NCBI RefSeq assembly: GCF_016899755.1
Contig: NZ_JACJJC010000005.1
Coordinates: 98,146 to 162,145 of the forward strand
Length of the DNA stretch: 64,000 bases
Origin: Sutterella massiliensis
Lineage (GTDB): Bacteria; Pseudomonadota; Gammaproteobacteria; Burkholderiales; Burkholderiaceae_F
Reading direction: 5' to 3'
Shown: one piece after another, positions 17,346 to 27,200 of the stretch
Position numbering within the stretch: the stretch's first letter is position 1
Layout of the letters: each line of letters starts with the position of its first letter
The notes under the pieces: model-generated
Seen by the model: the letters and a program-made list of their open reading frames with translations, nothing else
The model's database searches: none
What the model was told of the DNA's origin: nothing
Translations under genes and position numbers: made by a program

Positions 17346-18773
17346 ATGACGCAAACCACAGAAATTTCTTCGGTGGACAAGAGCGAAGCGCTTGCCCGCT
17401 TCATTGTCGAAACGCCGCTCTCGGCGATTCCGGTCGAAATGTATCGAAAAGCCGAGCGCCACACGCTCGACACGATCGGTGCGGGCATTGCCGGCGCCAT
17501 TTCGCTCGAGGCTCAGCTGCTCGTGAAGACGCTTGTCGCTGCGGGCGAACCGTCGGGCGCGAGTGCCCTTTGGGCCGCGGGTCGGACGTTGCCGCCCATT
17601 TCGGCGGCACTCGTGAACGGCACGGCCGCACACGCGTTTGAACTTGACGACACGGGCGGGTGCGACCATTCGGGGGCCGTTGTTGTTCCTGCGGCAATTG
17701 CGGCGGTCGAAATTGCACGCGACGCCGGGCGCGTCGTGACCGGGCGCGAGTTCCTCGCTGCCGTCGTAATCGGCTACGACGTGGCGCGTCGCGCGCTCGA
17801 AGCCTGCGGCGCTTACGAAGCGCATAACGGCGCGGGCTTTCATTCGACGGGTACCTGCGGGCCCTTCGGCGCAGCAGCCGCTGCCGCACGCATTCTGGGG
17901 GCGTCGGTGAAGGAAACGCAGATGGCGCTCGGACTCGCCTCGTCTTTCTCGGGCGGGCTTTGGGCATGCGTACATAACGGCGCGCAGAGTAAGCGCTTGC
18001 ATGCGGGGCATGCCGCGAGCGGCGGACTCCTTTCCGTGCTTCTCGCCCGCGAGGGATTTACGGGCCCCACAAAGATTTTCGAAGACGTCTGGGGCGGGTT
18101 CTCGAAGAGTTTTGCGCCGCAGTCGGAAGACCCCGACGCGTGGCTCAGAGACCTCGGGCGCGTCTGGAAGCTCGGGCGCGTCTCGATCAAGCCTCATGCC
18201 TCATGCCGCTCGACCCATGCTGCGATCGACGCGGTCGACAACCTGCGCGCTGCGCACGGCTTCGGGGCCGACGACGTCGAAGCGATCGAAGTCGTCATCA
18301 ATCCTTTCGTTTTCGGCATGTGCGGCGGCTTCGATCGTCATCCGATGCCTTCGGCGCAGCTGTCGATCCCGTACAGCCTCGCTGCGGACCTCGTCTTCGG
18401 CAACGCTTCGCTTGCTTCCTACGCGCGCGAGCGGCGCGACGATCCGAGGGTCGAAGCGCTGATGGAACGGATCCGCTTCACGGTCGACAAGACGCAGGCT
18501 GACGATGAAGAACCCACCGTCATCGTCACTTTGAAGGACGGGCGCGTGCTGCGCGAGCACGTGCCGATGCCGCTCGGTGCGCCGGTCAACCCCGTCTCGG
18601 ACGAAGCGCTTCTCAAAAAGTTCAAGTCCGTTTCCGGCATGGTGCTCGCGGCTGAGACGGTCGACAAGCTTGCCGAGCGCCTGATGACGCTCGACGCGAG
18701 TGAAGACGTCGCGGCCGACGTTGTTGCGCTTCTCGCCGAAAAACCCGCCTCAACCGAGCTTTTCCACGTCTAA
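17346..18773 (+). CDS. MmgE/PrpD family protein (2-methylcitrate dehydratase / iminodisuccinate epimerase-like)
   Basis: The 475-residue protein matches MmgE/PrpD over its length: DTIGAGIAGA near residue 40, NGTAAHAFELDD near 95, the catalytic-region stretch GFHSTGTCGPFGAAAAAARILG, and KPHASCRSTHAAIDA in the second half. The family includes 2-methylcitrate dehydratase, cis-aconitate decarboxylase and iminodisuccinate epimerase. No prpB or prpC partner is present, so the methylcitrate cycle is unlikely. The decayed argH-family lyase next door recalls iminodisuccinate or EDDS catabolism, where an epimerase of this family is paired with an ArgH-family C-N lyase. That assignment is inference. It lies 156 bp after the GntR gene. 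Confidence 0.82.
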   Translation: MTQTTEISSVDKSEALARFIVETPLSAIPVEMYRKAERHTLDTIGAGIAGAISLEAQLLVKTLVAAGEPSGASALWAAGRTLPPISAALVNGTAAHAFELDDTGGCDHSGAVVVPAAIAAVEIARDAGRVVTGREFLAAVVIGYDVARRALEACGAYEAHNGAGFHSTGTCGPFGAAAAAARILGASVKETQMALGLASSFSGGLWACVHNGAQSKRLHAGHAASGGLLSVLLAREGFTGPTKIFEDVWGGFSKSFAPQSEDPDAWLRDLGRVWKLGRVSIKPHASCRSTHAAIDAVDNLRAAHGFGADDVEAIEVVINPFVFGMCGGFDRHPMPSAQLSIPYSLAADLVFGNASLASYARERRDDPRVEALMERIRFTVDKTQADDEEPTVIVTLKDGRVLREHVPMPLGAPVNPVSDEALLKKFKSVSGMVLAAETVDKLAERLMTLDASEDVAADVVALLAEKPASTELFHV

Positions 18774-18902
18774 ACGCAACACGTCTACAAAAAGAGAACG
18801 GCGGCGGCACAACGCGTGCGCATTTTTGCCTAAGCTTCACGCCTCGGCGAATTCGCCGCCAACAACCTAAAAGTCAGCTGATAACAATAAAAGGCACTCC
18901 AA

Positions 18903-20234
18903 ATGGATCTTATGTTTTGGATGGAGCTTGCCGTCGTGCTCCTGTGCGTCGGCATCGGCGGCCGCTTGGGCGGCCTCGGTCTCGGCGCCGCCGGCGGTCT
19001 CGGCGTGTGTATCCTCGTGCTCGGTTTGGGCGTCAAGCCCGGCGAGCCGCCCGTTTCCGTTCTGCTCATCATCACGGCCGTCATCGCGTGCACCTCGATT
19101 CTGCAGGGCGCGGGCGGTTTGGATCTCCTCGTTCGACTCGCAGAGAAGCTCCTTAGAAAATGGCCCAAAGCTATTACGATCGTGGGGCCGCTTGTCTGCT
19201 CGACCTTCGTGATTCTCGTGGGGACGGCTTACGTTGCCTTTGCGGTCTACCCGGTCGTTGCCGAAGTGGCCGCTTCTGCGAAGGTGCGCCCCGAACGTGC
19301 GATTTCCGCCTCCGTCATTTCGGCGGGTATCGGCGTGATGGCTTCGCCCATGTCGGCCGCCATGGCCGCCATGGTGGGCATCATGTCGACGCAGGGGATC
19401 TCCTTCGGGCACATCCTTGCGGTGACGCTGCCGACCTTCATTCTCGCCACGCTTTGCGCGTCGCTTTCTGTTTTCTGGCGCGGCAAGGAGCTCGAGGACG
19501 ATCCCGAATTCCAGCGCCGTGTCGCTTCGGGCGACTACCAGTGGCTCGCTGGGGGCGACCTCACGACGAAGTACGAACGCAAGCCCGCGGCGAAGCTCTC
19601 CGTGATCATCTTCATGCTCGGCATTCTGGTTTCGATCCTCGTCGGCTCCGTGCCCGCGCTTCGTCCCTCGTGGACGAATGCCGAAGGCGCCACGACGATG
19701 CTTGCCATTCCGCAGATCATTCAGATGGTGATGCTTGCGACGGCCTTCGTGATCATCATGGTCTGCCGCGTCAAGCCCGAGCAGTTTGCGTCCGGTTCGG
19801 TCTTCCGCTCCGGCCTCATCGGTGTTGTGGCTGTTTTCGGCATCGCTTGGTGTACGGGCACGTTCTTCGATCAGCACACGAAGGTCCTCGCCGACGCCTT
19901 CTCGGGCATCGCCACGACCGCGCCCTTCCTCTTCTGCATTGCCGCCTTCTGCGTCTCGACCGTGATCTTCTCGCCGACCGTTTCGACGACGATCATGATG
20001 CCGCTCGGCCTCAAGTTCGGTCTGCCGCCCGAATTCCTGATCGGCACTTGGGCCTGCTGTTTCGGCGACTTCGTCATTCCGGGGGGAGCGCAGATCGGCT
20101 GCACGGCTTTCGACCGTACGGGGACGACGCGCCTTGGCACCTACGTGATCAACCACTCGTACATCCGTCCGGGTCTCGTCTTCGTGGTTTCGGGCACGAT
20201 CATCGGCTGGTGCATCTCGAAGGTCGTCTTCTAA
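18903..20234 (+). CDS. Anaerobic C4-dicarboxylate transporter, DcuA/DcuB family
   Basis: The 443-residue membrane protein aligns with E. coli DcuB throughout. Matching segments are the glycine-rich first helix (IGGRLGGLGLGAAGGLG), GGLDLLVRLAEKLLR, a cytoplasmic loop with FWRGKELEDDPEFQ, VFRSGLIGVVAVFGIAW, and the C-terminal FDRTGTTRLGTYVINHSYIRPGL. These carriers exchange fumarate, aspartate or malate for succinate during anaerobic growth. It probably forms an operon with the MmgE/PrpD gene 129 bp upstream and ends at a double hairpin terminator. DcuA versus DcuB function is not decidable here. Confidence 0.9.
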   Translation: MDLMFWMELAVVLLCVGIGGRLGGLGLGAAGGLGVCILVLGLGVKPGEPPVSVLLIITAVIACTSILQGAGGLDLLVRLAEKLLRKWPKAITIVGPLVCSTFVILVGTAYVAFAVYPVVAEVAASAKVRPERAISASVISAGIGVMASPMSAAMAAMVGIMSTQGISFGHILAVTLPTFILATLCASLSVFWRGKELEDDPEFQRRVASGDYQWLAGGDLTTKYERKPAAKLSVIIFMLGILVSILVGSVPALRPSWTNAEGATTMLAIPQIIQMVMLATAFVIIMVCRVKPEQFASGSVFRSGLIGVVAVFGIAWCTGTFFDQHTKVLADAFSGIATTAPFLFCIAAFCVSTVIFSPTVSTTIMMPLGLKFGLPPEFLIGTWACCFGDFVIPGGAQIGCTAFDRTGTTRLGTYVINHSYIRPGLVFVVSGTIIGWCISKVVF

Positions 20235-20261
20235 CCGTCGACGCGACCTTCTGTGTCTCGA

Positions 20262-20337
20262 GCGAACGCCCGTACGCCGGGCGTTCGCGAGCCTAAAGAG
20301 AAAAAACGCACGCTCAACGAAAGCGTGCGTTTTTTTG
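20262..20337. terminator. Double hairpin, bidirectional terminator between dcu and fdhD
   Basis: The first hairpin is GCGAACGCCC / GGGCGTTCGC with a 7-base loop (20262-20288). The second is AACGCACGCT / AGCGTGCGTT (20305-20331) with an A-run before and a T-run after. The second works in both directions and separates the Dcu carrier from the convergent fdhD gene. Confidence 0.88.
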
Positions 20338-20363
20338 TTGCCGATTATCGGTTGGGCCGCTCT

Positions 20364-21275
20364 TTAGGCTGCGAGCGGCAGCCCCGTGAGGCGTTCTGGG
20401 TGCGCATAGATATTGGCGCGACCGCGCCGGCAGAAGGCTGCGAGCGTGAGTCCGGCCTCCTTGGCAAGCTTCACGGCGAGCGCCGTCGGGGCAGAGACAG
20501 CAAAGAGGATTTCTACGCCGCAGTTGACGGCCTTTTGCACCATTTCGAAAGAGGCGCGCGAACTGACGACGAGGGCGCCCACGTGCCAGCCCGAAAGCGC
20601 GCGCAGACCGAGGAGCTTGTCGAGCGCAACGTGGCGGCCCACATCTTCGGCGCCGCCCGCGAGCGTGCCGTCGGGATGCACCCAAACGGCCGCGTGCGTC
20701 GCGCCCGTGAGGCGCCCGAGCTTTTCGGCGTCATAAAGGTAGCCGAGCGCCGCTTCGTAGTGACGCATCTCAAAGCGCTGCGTGTGAGCGACCGTTCGGA
20801 CTTCGCCCACGGCACCCTCAAGACTTTCAACGCCGCAGAGTCCGCAGCCCGTGCGCCCGGTCATCGAGCGGCGGCGGCTTTTGAGCTGCCAGAAAGCCTC
20901 GGACGACACTTCGAGATTGACGGCGCGCCCGCTGCAGGTTTCTTCGACTTCAATGTCGTAGATCTCGTCGAGCGACTTCACGATACCTTCGGCGAGCGAA
21001 AAACCCACGGCAAATTCCTTGAGCATCGTGGGCGTCGTCATCATGACGGCATGCGAGATGCCGTTATAGACGAGGGCGACGGGCACCTCGTCGGCCACCC
21101 AGTCGGTATCGGGGCCCGTCGTAGCGCTCGTGCCGCTCATGCGCACGATGTCGAGCATTACGGCGCCCTCGGGCGTGCGGGCGCCGCCGATCGGCGCGTC
21201 GGGCGCGGAGAGCTCAGAGGGCACCGAAAAGGGTATCGCGTTCGGCACGGCTTCGAAGGCGTAGGGTTTCGTCAT
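20364..21275 (-). CDS. fdhD: Formate dehydrogenase sulfurtransferase FdhD
   Basis: FdhD hands sulfur from IscS to the molybdenum cofactor of formate dehydrogenase, without which the enzyme is inactive. The 303-residue protein has the essential Cys pair C144 and C147 ([11 protein letters not shown]), the substrate-binding stretch [15 protein letters not shown] and the final [16 protein letters not shown] motif. GGAGGTCCACC precedes the ATG. It is the last gene of the formate dehydrogenase locus, 71 bp after fdhE, and ends at a bidirectional terminator. Confidence 0.95.
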   Translation of the reverse strand: MTKPYAFEAVPNAIPFSVPSELSAPDAPIGGARTPEGAVMLDIVRMSGTSATTGPDTDWVADEVPVALVYNGISHAVMMTTPTMLKEFAVGFSLAEGIVKSLDEIYDIEVEETCSGRAVNLEVSSEAFWQLKSRRRSMTGRTGCGLCGVESLEGAVGEVRTVAHTQRFEMRHYEAALGYLYDAEKLGRLTGATHAAVWVHPDGTLAGGAEDVGRHVALDKLLGLRALSGWHVGALVVSSRASFEMVQKAVNCGVEILFAVSAPTALAVKLAKEAGLTLAAFCRRGRANIYAHPERLTGLPLAA

Positions 21276-21346
21276 GGTGGACCTCCGGAAAAACGCAGAA
21301 TCGTTTGAGGGGTTCCGAATTCGGTTCGGTACTTTTTTTGGGGGAC

Positions 21347-22258
21347 TCAGTTGACGGGTGCCGCAAAGGCATCGGCGAGCGCTTCGGTGACGAGGTATTC
21401 GACGTCGGGCGAGACGCCGATCTCTTCGCCCTTCAGAAAGACTGTGGGCGTGGCGGCGCCGCAGTCGGCGCACACATGGAGGCGATGCGCTTCGTCGGCT
21501 TCGTCATGCACATATCGAAGGTCGGAGACCGCTTCGTCGCCGCAGGCCGCGCATCGGATACGCTCGAACTTCCAGCTCGCGCCGCAGGCGCCGCAAAAGA
21601 GCTTTTTGGCGTTGCCGCTCTGCGGCGTCGGGGCTACGACCGCCATGATCGGGTGCGAGCCGCAGACCGGACAGGTTAGGCGGCGTTCGTAGTCGACGAC
21701 GGGCTTGTCGCGCATTTCGATCAAGCGCGAGCACTGCGAAGCGAAGCGGTCGAGCGAGGCGCGCAGAGCCAGGCCGAGCACGATCACGATGAAGTTTTCA
21801 AAGAGCCCCTCGCTCTTTTCGCCGTGAAGCTCGAGCCAGAGCGCTTCGCTGCGCTCGAGGTAGCCCGGTAAGTCGGATGCGGCATCAAGGAGCGCCGCGC
21901 GCGTCGCAAAGGGCGCCCAGTCGATCGACTCGACTTCCGCGGCGGCATCTTTCCCGATGCGGCCTTCGCGCTTGAGCGTTTCGAGGAGCTTCGCTGCAAG
22001 GCGCTTCAAGGCGTCGGCGTAAGCGGCTTCTTCGATCTTGACGAGACCGAGCGAGAGCAGCGTCGGGCCGCCGCGAACGGCCTGGTCGAGCTCCTTGTTG
22101 GTCGGCTCGTTGGCGCGGATGTCGCTCGGGCGCAGCGCTTGCGAGATGTCGGCGGCTTCAAGGAGGAGCGGCCCCCAGAGTGCAAGATCAGCACGGACGG
22201 TCGGGTCCTTGTGGCCGGCGTATTTTTCAAGTGCGCGTTCGATGGCGTTGCGGTTCAT
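21347..22258 (-). CDS. fdhE: Formate dehydrogenase accessory protein FdhE
   Basis: FdhE is a cytoplasmic factor that binds the catalytic subunit of Tat-exported formate dehydrogenases during maturation. The 303-residue protein has a helical N-terminal half. Its C-terminal half has repeated rubredoxin-like metal knuckles: CPVCGS, CGACGAS, CAACGDE and CADCGA. The ATG at 22258 is preceded by AAGGAT. A longer open frame upstream runs through the hairpin region and is rejected. It is separated from fdoI by 299 bp holding three hairpins, so its expression may be uncoupled from the structural genes. Confidence 0.93.
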   Translation of the reverse strand: MNRNAIERALEKYAGHKDPTVRADLALWGPLLLEAADISQALRPSDIRANEPTNKELDQAVRGGPTLLSLGLVKIEEAAYADALKRLAAKLLETLKREGRIGKDAAAEVESIDWAPFATRAALLDAASDLPGYLERSEALWLELHGEKSEGLFENFIVIVLGLALRASLDRFASQCSRLIEMRDKPVVDYERRLTCPVCGSHPIMAVVAPTPQSGNAKKLFCGACGASWKFERIRCAACGDEAVSDLRYVHDEADEAHRLHVCADCGAATPTVFLKGEEIGVSPDVEYLVTEALADAFAAPVN

Positions 22259-22338
22259 GCGGATGATCCTTCTGTTGCGGTTTGACGAGCCTGGCTTGGG
22301 TGCTCCAAAGCCGTTGCGCGGCGCGCCTTTCGGTCTCT

Positions 22339-22476
22339 CATGCGAAGCGCTCGCTCGGGCGGGCGCTTCGCATGCGGCCGAAAACGGTTTTCTTGTTTCG
22401 GGCCGATTCGGGCGGAGCGGCTGCTCCGCCCGAATCGGCCTCAGCGATTTTCGCGTCCTCAAGGGACTTCCCTTGA
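22339..22476 (-). other. Three stacked RNA hairpins between fdoI and fdhE
   Basis: Three perfect inverted repeats lie in a 138-bp stretch inside the formate dehydrogenase transcript. One is 12 bp at 22339-22374 with a 12-base loop. The second is 18 bp at 22401-22440 with a GGCT loop. The third is 7 bp at 22459-22476 with an ACTT loop. None has a T-tract on the minus strand. They could stabilise the upstream structural mRNA, reduce read-through into fdhE/fdhD, or be processing sites. Confidence 0.75.
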
Positions 22477-22557
22477 CTCTACCTTGCGGCAAGGGTCTTT
22501 AGAGGGAGATTGTTTTTCGGAAGCGCTCTCCCTCGGGCGCTTCGTATCGGTGCGGCC

Positions 22558-23283
22558 TCAATTGGCCTTGCCGTCCTTTTCCACCGTGACGTTCTTGCCG
22601 AGCGCAATTTCTTCATTGGCCCAGTAGCCCCAGTGGTAGGCGGCGTCCGATTCGCTCACCTTGCCGTCGCCGAACATGATGCGCGCCGTGCCGCGGTAGG
22701 GCTGGAAGATGCCCGCGCCGAGGTAGATGTGCGCGATGCCGACAAAGACGGTGAGGAAGAAGAAGATGTCGTGCAGCAGACGCGCCCAGAGGATCGTCTC
22801 GCCCGAGAATTCCACCTTCATGCCGCCCGAGGGGAGCAGTCCCGTGTTGAGCCAGAGGATCATGCCCGTCACTGCCATGATCACGCAGAAGAAAAGCAGC
22901 GCGCCGTCAGCCAAGCGCTGCGCGGACTTCACGTGATGCTGCGGGGGCATGTGAACCTTGCCCGGCGCAAAGAGGTAGAACGGGAACTTCATCGCCCAAG
23001 CGTAGTCGTCCTTGTCCCACTTGCCGAAGATGTCCTCCTTGAAGAGGTGCGCTGCGCCCGAGGGCGACTTAAAGAGCGCAAAGAGCGGCACGAGGATGAA
23101 CGGGATCGCAAGGAGGCGATGCAGCATGCGCATCATGTAGGTGAAGTCGCCCCCCATGATCGAGCCGCCGAGTTCGGGCCAGAAGACAAAGAGGCCCGAG
23201 ACGGCGAGCAGAATGCAGGAGACGGCGGCAACGCCGTGCGTGACGCGCGTCAAGAGCGAATGACGCTGAATGTATCGAGTCAT
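22558..23283 (-). CDS. fdoI: Formate dehydrogenase gamma subunit, cytochrome b
   Basis: Membrane subunit that passes electrons from the Fe-S subunit to quinone through two b hemes. The 241-residue protein has four hydrophobic segments, with candidate heme histidines in VTHGVAA, RMLHRLLAIP, LHDIFFF and GIAHIYLGAGIFQP. The ATG at 23283 is preceded 6 bases upstream by AAGGAG. A GTG five codons earlier would put the ribosome site inside the gene and is rejected. The gene lies 11 bp after fdoH. Confidence 0.92.
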   Translation of the reverse strand: MTRYIQRHSLLTRVTHGVAAVSCILLAVSGLFVFWPELGGSIMGGDFTYMMRMLHRLLAIPFILVPLFALFKSPSGAAHLFKEDIFGKWDKDDYAWAMKFPFYLFAPGKVHMPPQHHVKSAQRLADGALLFFCVIMAVTGMILWLNTGLLPSGGMKVEFSGETILWARLLHDIFFFLTVFVGIAHIYLGAGIFQPYRGTARIMFGDGKVSESDAAYHWGYWANEEIALGKNVTVEKDGKAN

Positions 23284-23294
23284 TTGTTGCTCCT

Positions 23295-24200
23295 TCACTT
23301 CGTTTCGTTGTTGGCGGCGCGCTCCCTGCGAAGCAGTTCGGCGACTTCACGGTCGGCCTTGGCCCGCTGTTCGGGCGTCCAGCTCTTCTTGGCTTCTTCG
23401 ATCGTCACTTCCTTGCGGCGGTAGCCCATGGCGGCGAGGAAGGAGACGGCGAGTCCGGCGACGACGAGGCCCGTGCCCGCAGCGGCAATGGGCTTCATCG
23501 CCTTGATTGCCGGGATGAGCGTATTGGGCGTCGGATCGGTCGGCAGCCCGTACGCTTCGTGCCCGAACTTGAGCACGGAGAGCACGTGCAGACCGCCCAT
23601 TTCCGTTTCACCGTAGAGCTCGGCCTTCTCGAAGCCCTTCTTTTTGAGGAATTCGACGCGCTGCTTGCCGAGCGCGATCATCTCTTCGCGCGGACCGAAC
23701 TTGAGCGCTTCGGGCTGACAGGTCTTCACGCACGCGGGTACTTCGCCTTCTTCAAGACGATCGATGCAGAGCGTGCACTTGTCGATTCGACCGTCCTGCG
23801 GGCGGAAGCGCGGCACGTCGAAGGGGCAGGCGCTCTGGCAGTACGTGCAGCCGTTGCACTTTTCGGTGTCGAACGCGACGACGCCGTTTTCCTTCTTAGT
23901 GAGTGCGCCCGACGAGCACACCTCGACGCAGGCCGCGTTCGTGCAGTGGAAGCACGAGCGACGGCCGATCGCCCAGTGAATCGGCTGGAACTTGTTGCCC
24001 GAGGGCTTCTCATCAAACGTCATGATGAGACGCGTGTCCCCGTTGAGGTCAGCGGGACTCTGCAGCGACCCCGTGAACTTGTTTTCATTGAGGCCCAGGG
24101 CGGAGGGCAGCATGTTCCACTGCTTGCACGCCACCTGGCAGCCTTTGCAACCCGTGCAGTGCGACGAGTCGAAAAGCATGGCGACTTCTTGCTTAGCCAT
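23295..24200 (-). CDS. fdoH: Formate dehydrogenase beta subunit, four [4Fe-4S] clusters
   Basis: Electron-transfer subunit linking the molybdenum subunit to cytochrome b. The 301-residue protein has four ferredoxin-type Cys groups: CTGCKGCQVACKQ near residue 15, CFHCTNAACVEVC near 82, CNGCTYCQSACP near 115, and CTLCIDRLEEGEVPACVKTC near 142. A single C-terminal membrane helix at about 240-263 (AAAGTGLVVAGLAVSFLAA) anchors it. This layout is that of FdnH/FdoH. It lies 35 bp after fdoG and 11 bp before fdoI. Confidence 0.95.
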   Translation of the reverse strand: MAKQEVAMLFDSSHCTGCKGCQVACKQWNMLPSALGLNENKFTGSLQSPADLNGDTRLIMTFDEKPSGNKFQPIHWAIGRRSCFHCTNAACVEVCSSGALTKKENGVVAFDTEKCNGCTYCQSACPFDVPRFRPQDGRIDKCTLCIDRLEEGEVPACVKTCQPEALKFGPREEMIALGKQRVEFLKKKGFEKAELYGETEMGGLHVLSVLKFGHEAYGLPTDPTPNTLIPAIKAMKPIAAAGTGLVVAGLAVSFLAAMGYRRKEVTIEEAKKSWTPEQRAKADREVAELLRRERAANNETK

Positions 24201-24235
24201 TTGTCAGTCTCCTAAAACTTTTGACGAAGCGCACT

Positions 24236-27200
24236 TCATGCGGCTTTTTCAATGTTGACGAGGAACGCCTTGTATTCGGGAATGTAGGAGTTCGGATCCC
24301 CGACGTTGGGCGTGAGGTCGTTGACGTTGTCGCCCGTGGCGAGCTTCGTGGCCCAGGAGAAGTGGTGCGGCATGCCGACGACGTGCGTGAGCTTGCCGTT
24401 GACTTGCATGGGCTGCATGCGGATCGTGACCATGGCCTTGACGACAACGGAGCCGCGGTTGTTCCAGACGCGAACGTCGTCGCCCGTCTTGATGCCCTTT
24501 TCCTTGGCGAGCTCTTCGGAGAGCTCGATGAAGTTGCAGGGCACGAGTTCGTTGAGCCACGGAATGTTGCGCGTCTGCGTACCGGACTGCCAGTGCTCGG
24601 TCACGGAGTACGTCGTGCAGACGTACGGGTAGTCGCCTGCCTCGCCGCGGCGAACGGACTTGTCTTCCGTGAAGCGGGCGCACGGGTTGTGTGCGGCGCC
24701 ATTGAAGGCGTTCGCCGTCGGCGATTCAAAGGGCTCGAAGTGTTCGGGCATCGGGCCGTCTACCATCGGGTACGCGAAGAGGCGTGCGTTTTGCTCCCAC
24801 GTCATGAAGAACGCGTTGTTGTCGGGCGGGTTCGCCGTTGCGAAGTCGCCCACGTCGTTTTGCAGCCACTTGCCGTTCTTCCATTCGACGAGCACGCGCT
24901 TGTCGTTCCAGGGACGCCCCTTCGGGTCGGCCGAAGCGCGGTTGTAGAGAATGCGGCGGTTTGCCGGCCAAGCGAAGGACCAGTTCGGATAGAGGCCGAG
25001 TCCCGTCGGGTCTTCCTTGCTGCGGCGCGTCATCGGCTGCTTCATCGGGTCGAGCGGCGCGTCGTTGTTGTTGTAGTAGCCCGAGAAGATCCAGATGCCG
25101 CACGCGGTCGAGCCGTCGGCCTGCAGATCCGCGTAGCCCTTGAGGAGCTTCTTCGTCTTCACGTCGTAGCCGTTCAAAGCCCAGCAAAGCGCGCGGATGT
25201 CGTACTTGCCGTCGATCATGTAGCGCATGTTGGCCTTGAGCACCTGCTCGGGGCAGGCGCCGCCTTCGGCTTCGTAAAGCGAGCGGATGCGCTCAAAGAG
25301 CAGCGAAAGCATTTCGAAGTCGGACTTGCATTCGCCGGGCGGTTCGATCGCCTTTTCGCGCCACTGGATCCAGCGGCCTGAGTTGTTGATCGAGCCCGTC
25401 TTTTCATAGATGAGCGCCGCCGGGAGGAAGAACACTTCGGTGTTGATCTTTTCCGGATCCATATCGGGCGCTTCCCAGAAGGTTGCCGTTTCCGTGAGGA
25501 ACCAGTCGGCCACGAGCAGCCAGTCGAGGTTGGCCATCGAGCGGCGGACGTGCGCGCCGTTGGCGGCCGAGTGCGCCGGGTTCATGCCCCAGCACATGTA
25601 GCCCTTGATTCGCTCGTCGCGCATCATGTTGAAGGTCATGATGGTCGAGTAGGCGCCGTAGTCGAGCTTCGGGCTGATCTTCGGGAGCAGGTCGTAGCAG
25701 TAGTCGTTCTCAACGGTGGCGTTTTCGCCGAACCATTCGCGCAGCGCCGAAACCCAGAACTTGGGCTTATTGGCGTAGTAGCCCGCAGCGTACGTTTCCG
25801 CTTCGAGGTACTTCGCGAGCGTCGGGTGTTTTTTGCCGGTCGGCCACTTGAGGTAGCCCGGCGCATCGGGCACGGAGGCGCCGACGTCGGTCGAGCCCTG
25901 AACGTTCGGTTCGCCGCGAAGCGCGTTGATGCCGCCGCCCGCAACGCCGATATTGCCGAGGAGAAGCTGCACGATGCACATCGCGCGGCAGTTCTGCGAA
26001 CCGTACGTGTGCTGCGTCTGGCCGAGCGCGTAGAGGATCGAGCCCGAGCGATCCGGGCGACCCGTCGAGGCGTAGACCTGCCAGATCTTCATCATCACTT
26101 CCGGGTCCATACCCGTCACCTTGGCGACAAGTTCCGGCGTGTAGCGCGCGTAGTGGCGCTTCATGACGTTGATGACGCAGCGCGGATCCGTGAGCGAGAG
26201 GTCGCGCTTGAGGACTTCAAGGTCGGGCGTCTTGAATTTCGGCGTACCGGGCTTGTTCACCCAGGCGTAGGCCCCCGTCTCGGACGTATCCCACTTGGCG
26301 ACCTGATCGTAGTCGTAGCCCCAGGTTTCGTCGGAGTAGCGCTTCGTTTCCGGATCCCAGCCCGAGAAGAGGCCCGACTCCGGATCGAATTCGTAGTCTT
26401 CGCGAAGAAGGCACGCGGCGTTCGTGTAGTTGAGAACGTACTCGTGCTGCCAGAGGTCGTTCGAGAGAATGTAATTGATGAGGCCGCCGTAAAAGGCAAT
26501 ATCGGTGCCCGGGCGGATGCGGCCGTAGATGTCGGCGTTGGCGGCCGAGCGGTTGTAGCGCGGATCGACGACGATCCACGTGGCGCCGCGGTCCTGCGCG
26601 CGTTCAACCCAGCGCGAGGAGAGCGGATGGTTTTCGACGTTGTTCGAGCCGATCGAGAGGATGACGTCGGAATTCTGGAAGTCGCACCAGTGCGACGTCA
26701 TGGAGCCGCGGCCGAACGAGGGTGCGAGGCCCGAAACGGTCGAGGAGTGGCATACGCGCGTCTGATTGTCGATGGCGACGATGCCGAGCGAGCGGGCGAA
26801 CTTCTGAACGAGCCAGCCTTCTTCGTTGTTGAGCTGCGCAGCGCCAAAGCTCGCGATCCCGTCGCAGCGGTTGACGGTGACGCCGTCTTCCTTTTCGACA
26901 AAGGTCTCGTCGCGCGTCTTCTTGATGCGCTTGGCGATCGCATCAATGGCTTCGTCCCAGGAGATCTTCTCCCAGGTCTTGCTGCCCGGACGGCGAACGA
27001 GCGGCGTGAGTACGCGGTCCGGATGGAGTTTGGCCTTGCGCTCGGGCGTCACGATGTTTCTCAAGCCCCACATGGCCGCGCCCTTCGGGCAGAGGCCGCC
27101 CATGTTGACCGGGTGGTCGGGGTCGCCTTCGAGGTTGATGAGTTCGCCGTTGCGCGCCGAGCATATCGTGCCGCAGCCGCCCGAGCAGTAGCAGCAAATG

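Noticed and set aside
17346..18773. prpD of a methylcitrate cycle
   Set aside because: No prpB, prpC or acnD is adjacent and the context is dicarboxylate transport, so only the family name is supported.
26740..26760. Possible selenocysteine codon in the formate dehydrogenase catalytic subunit
   Set aside because: The codon at residue 200 is an ordinary Cys codon and the frame is open without any TGA.
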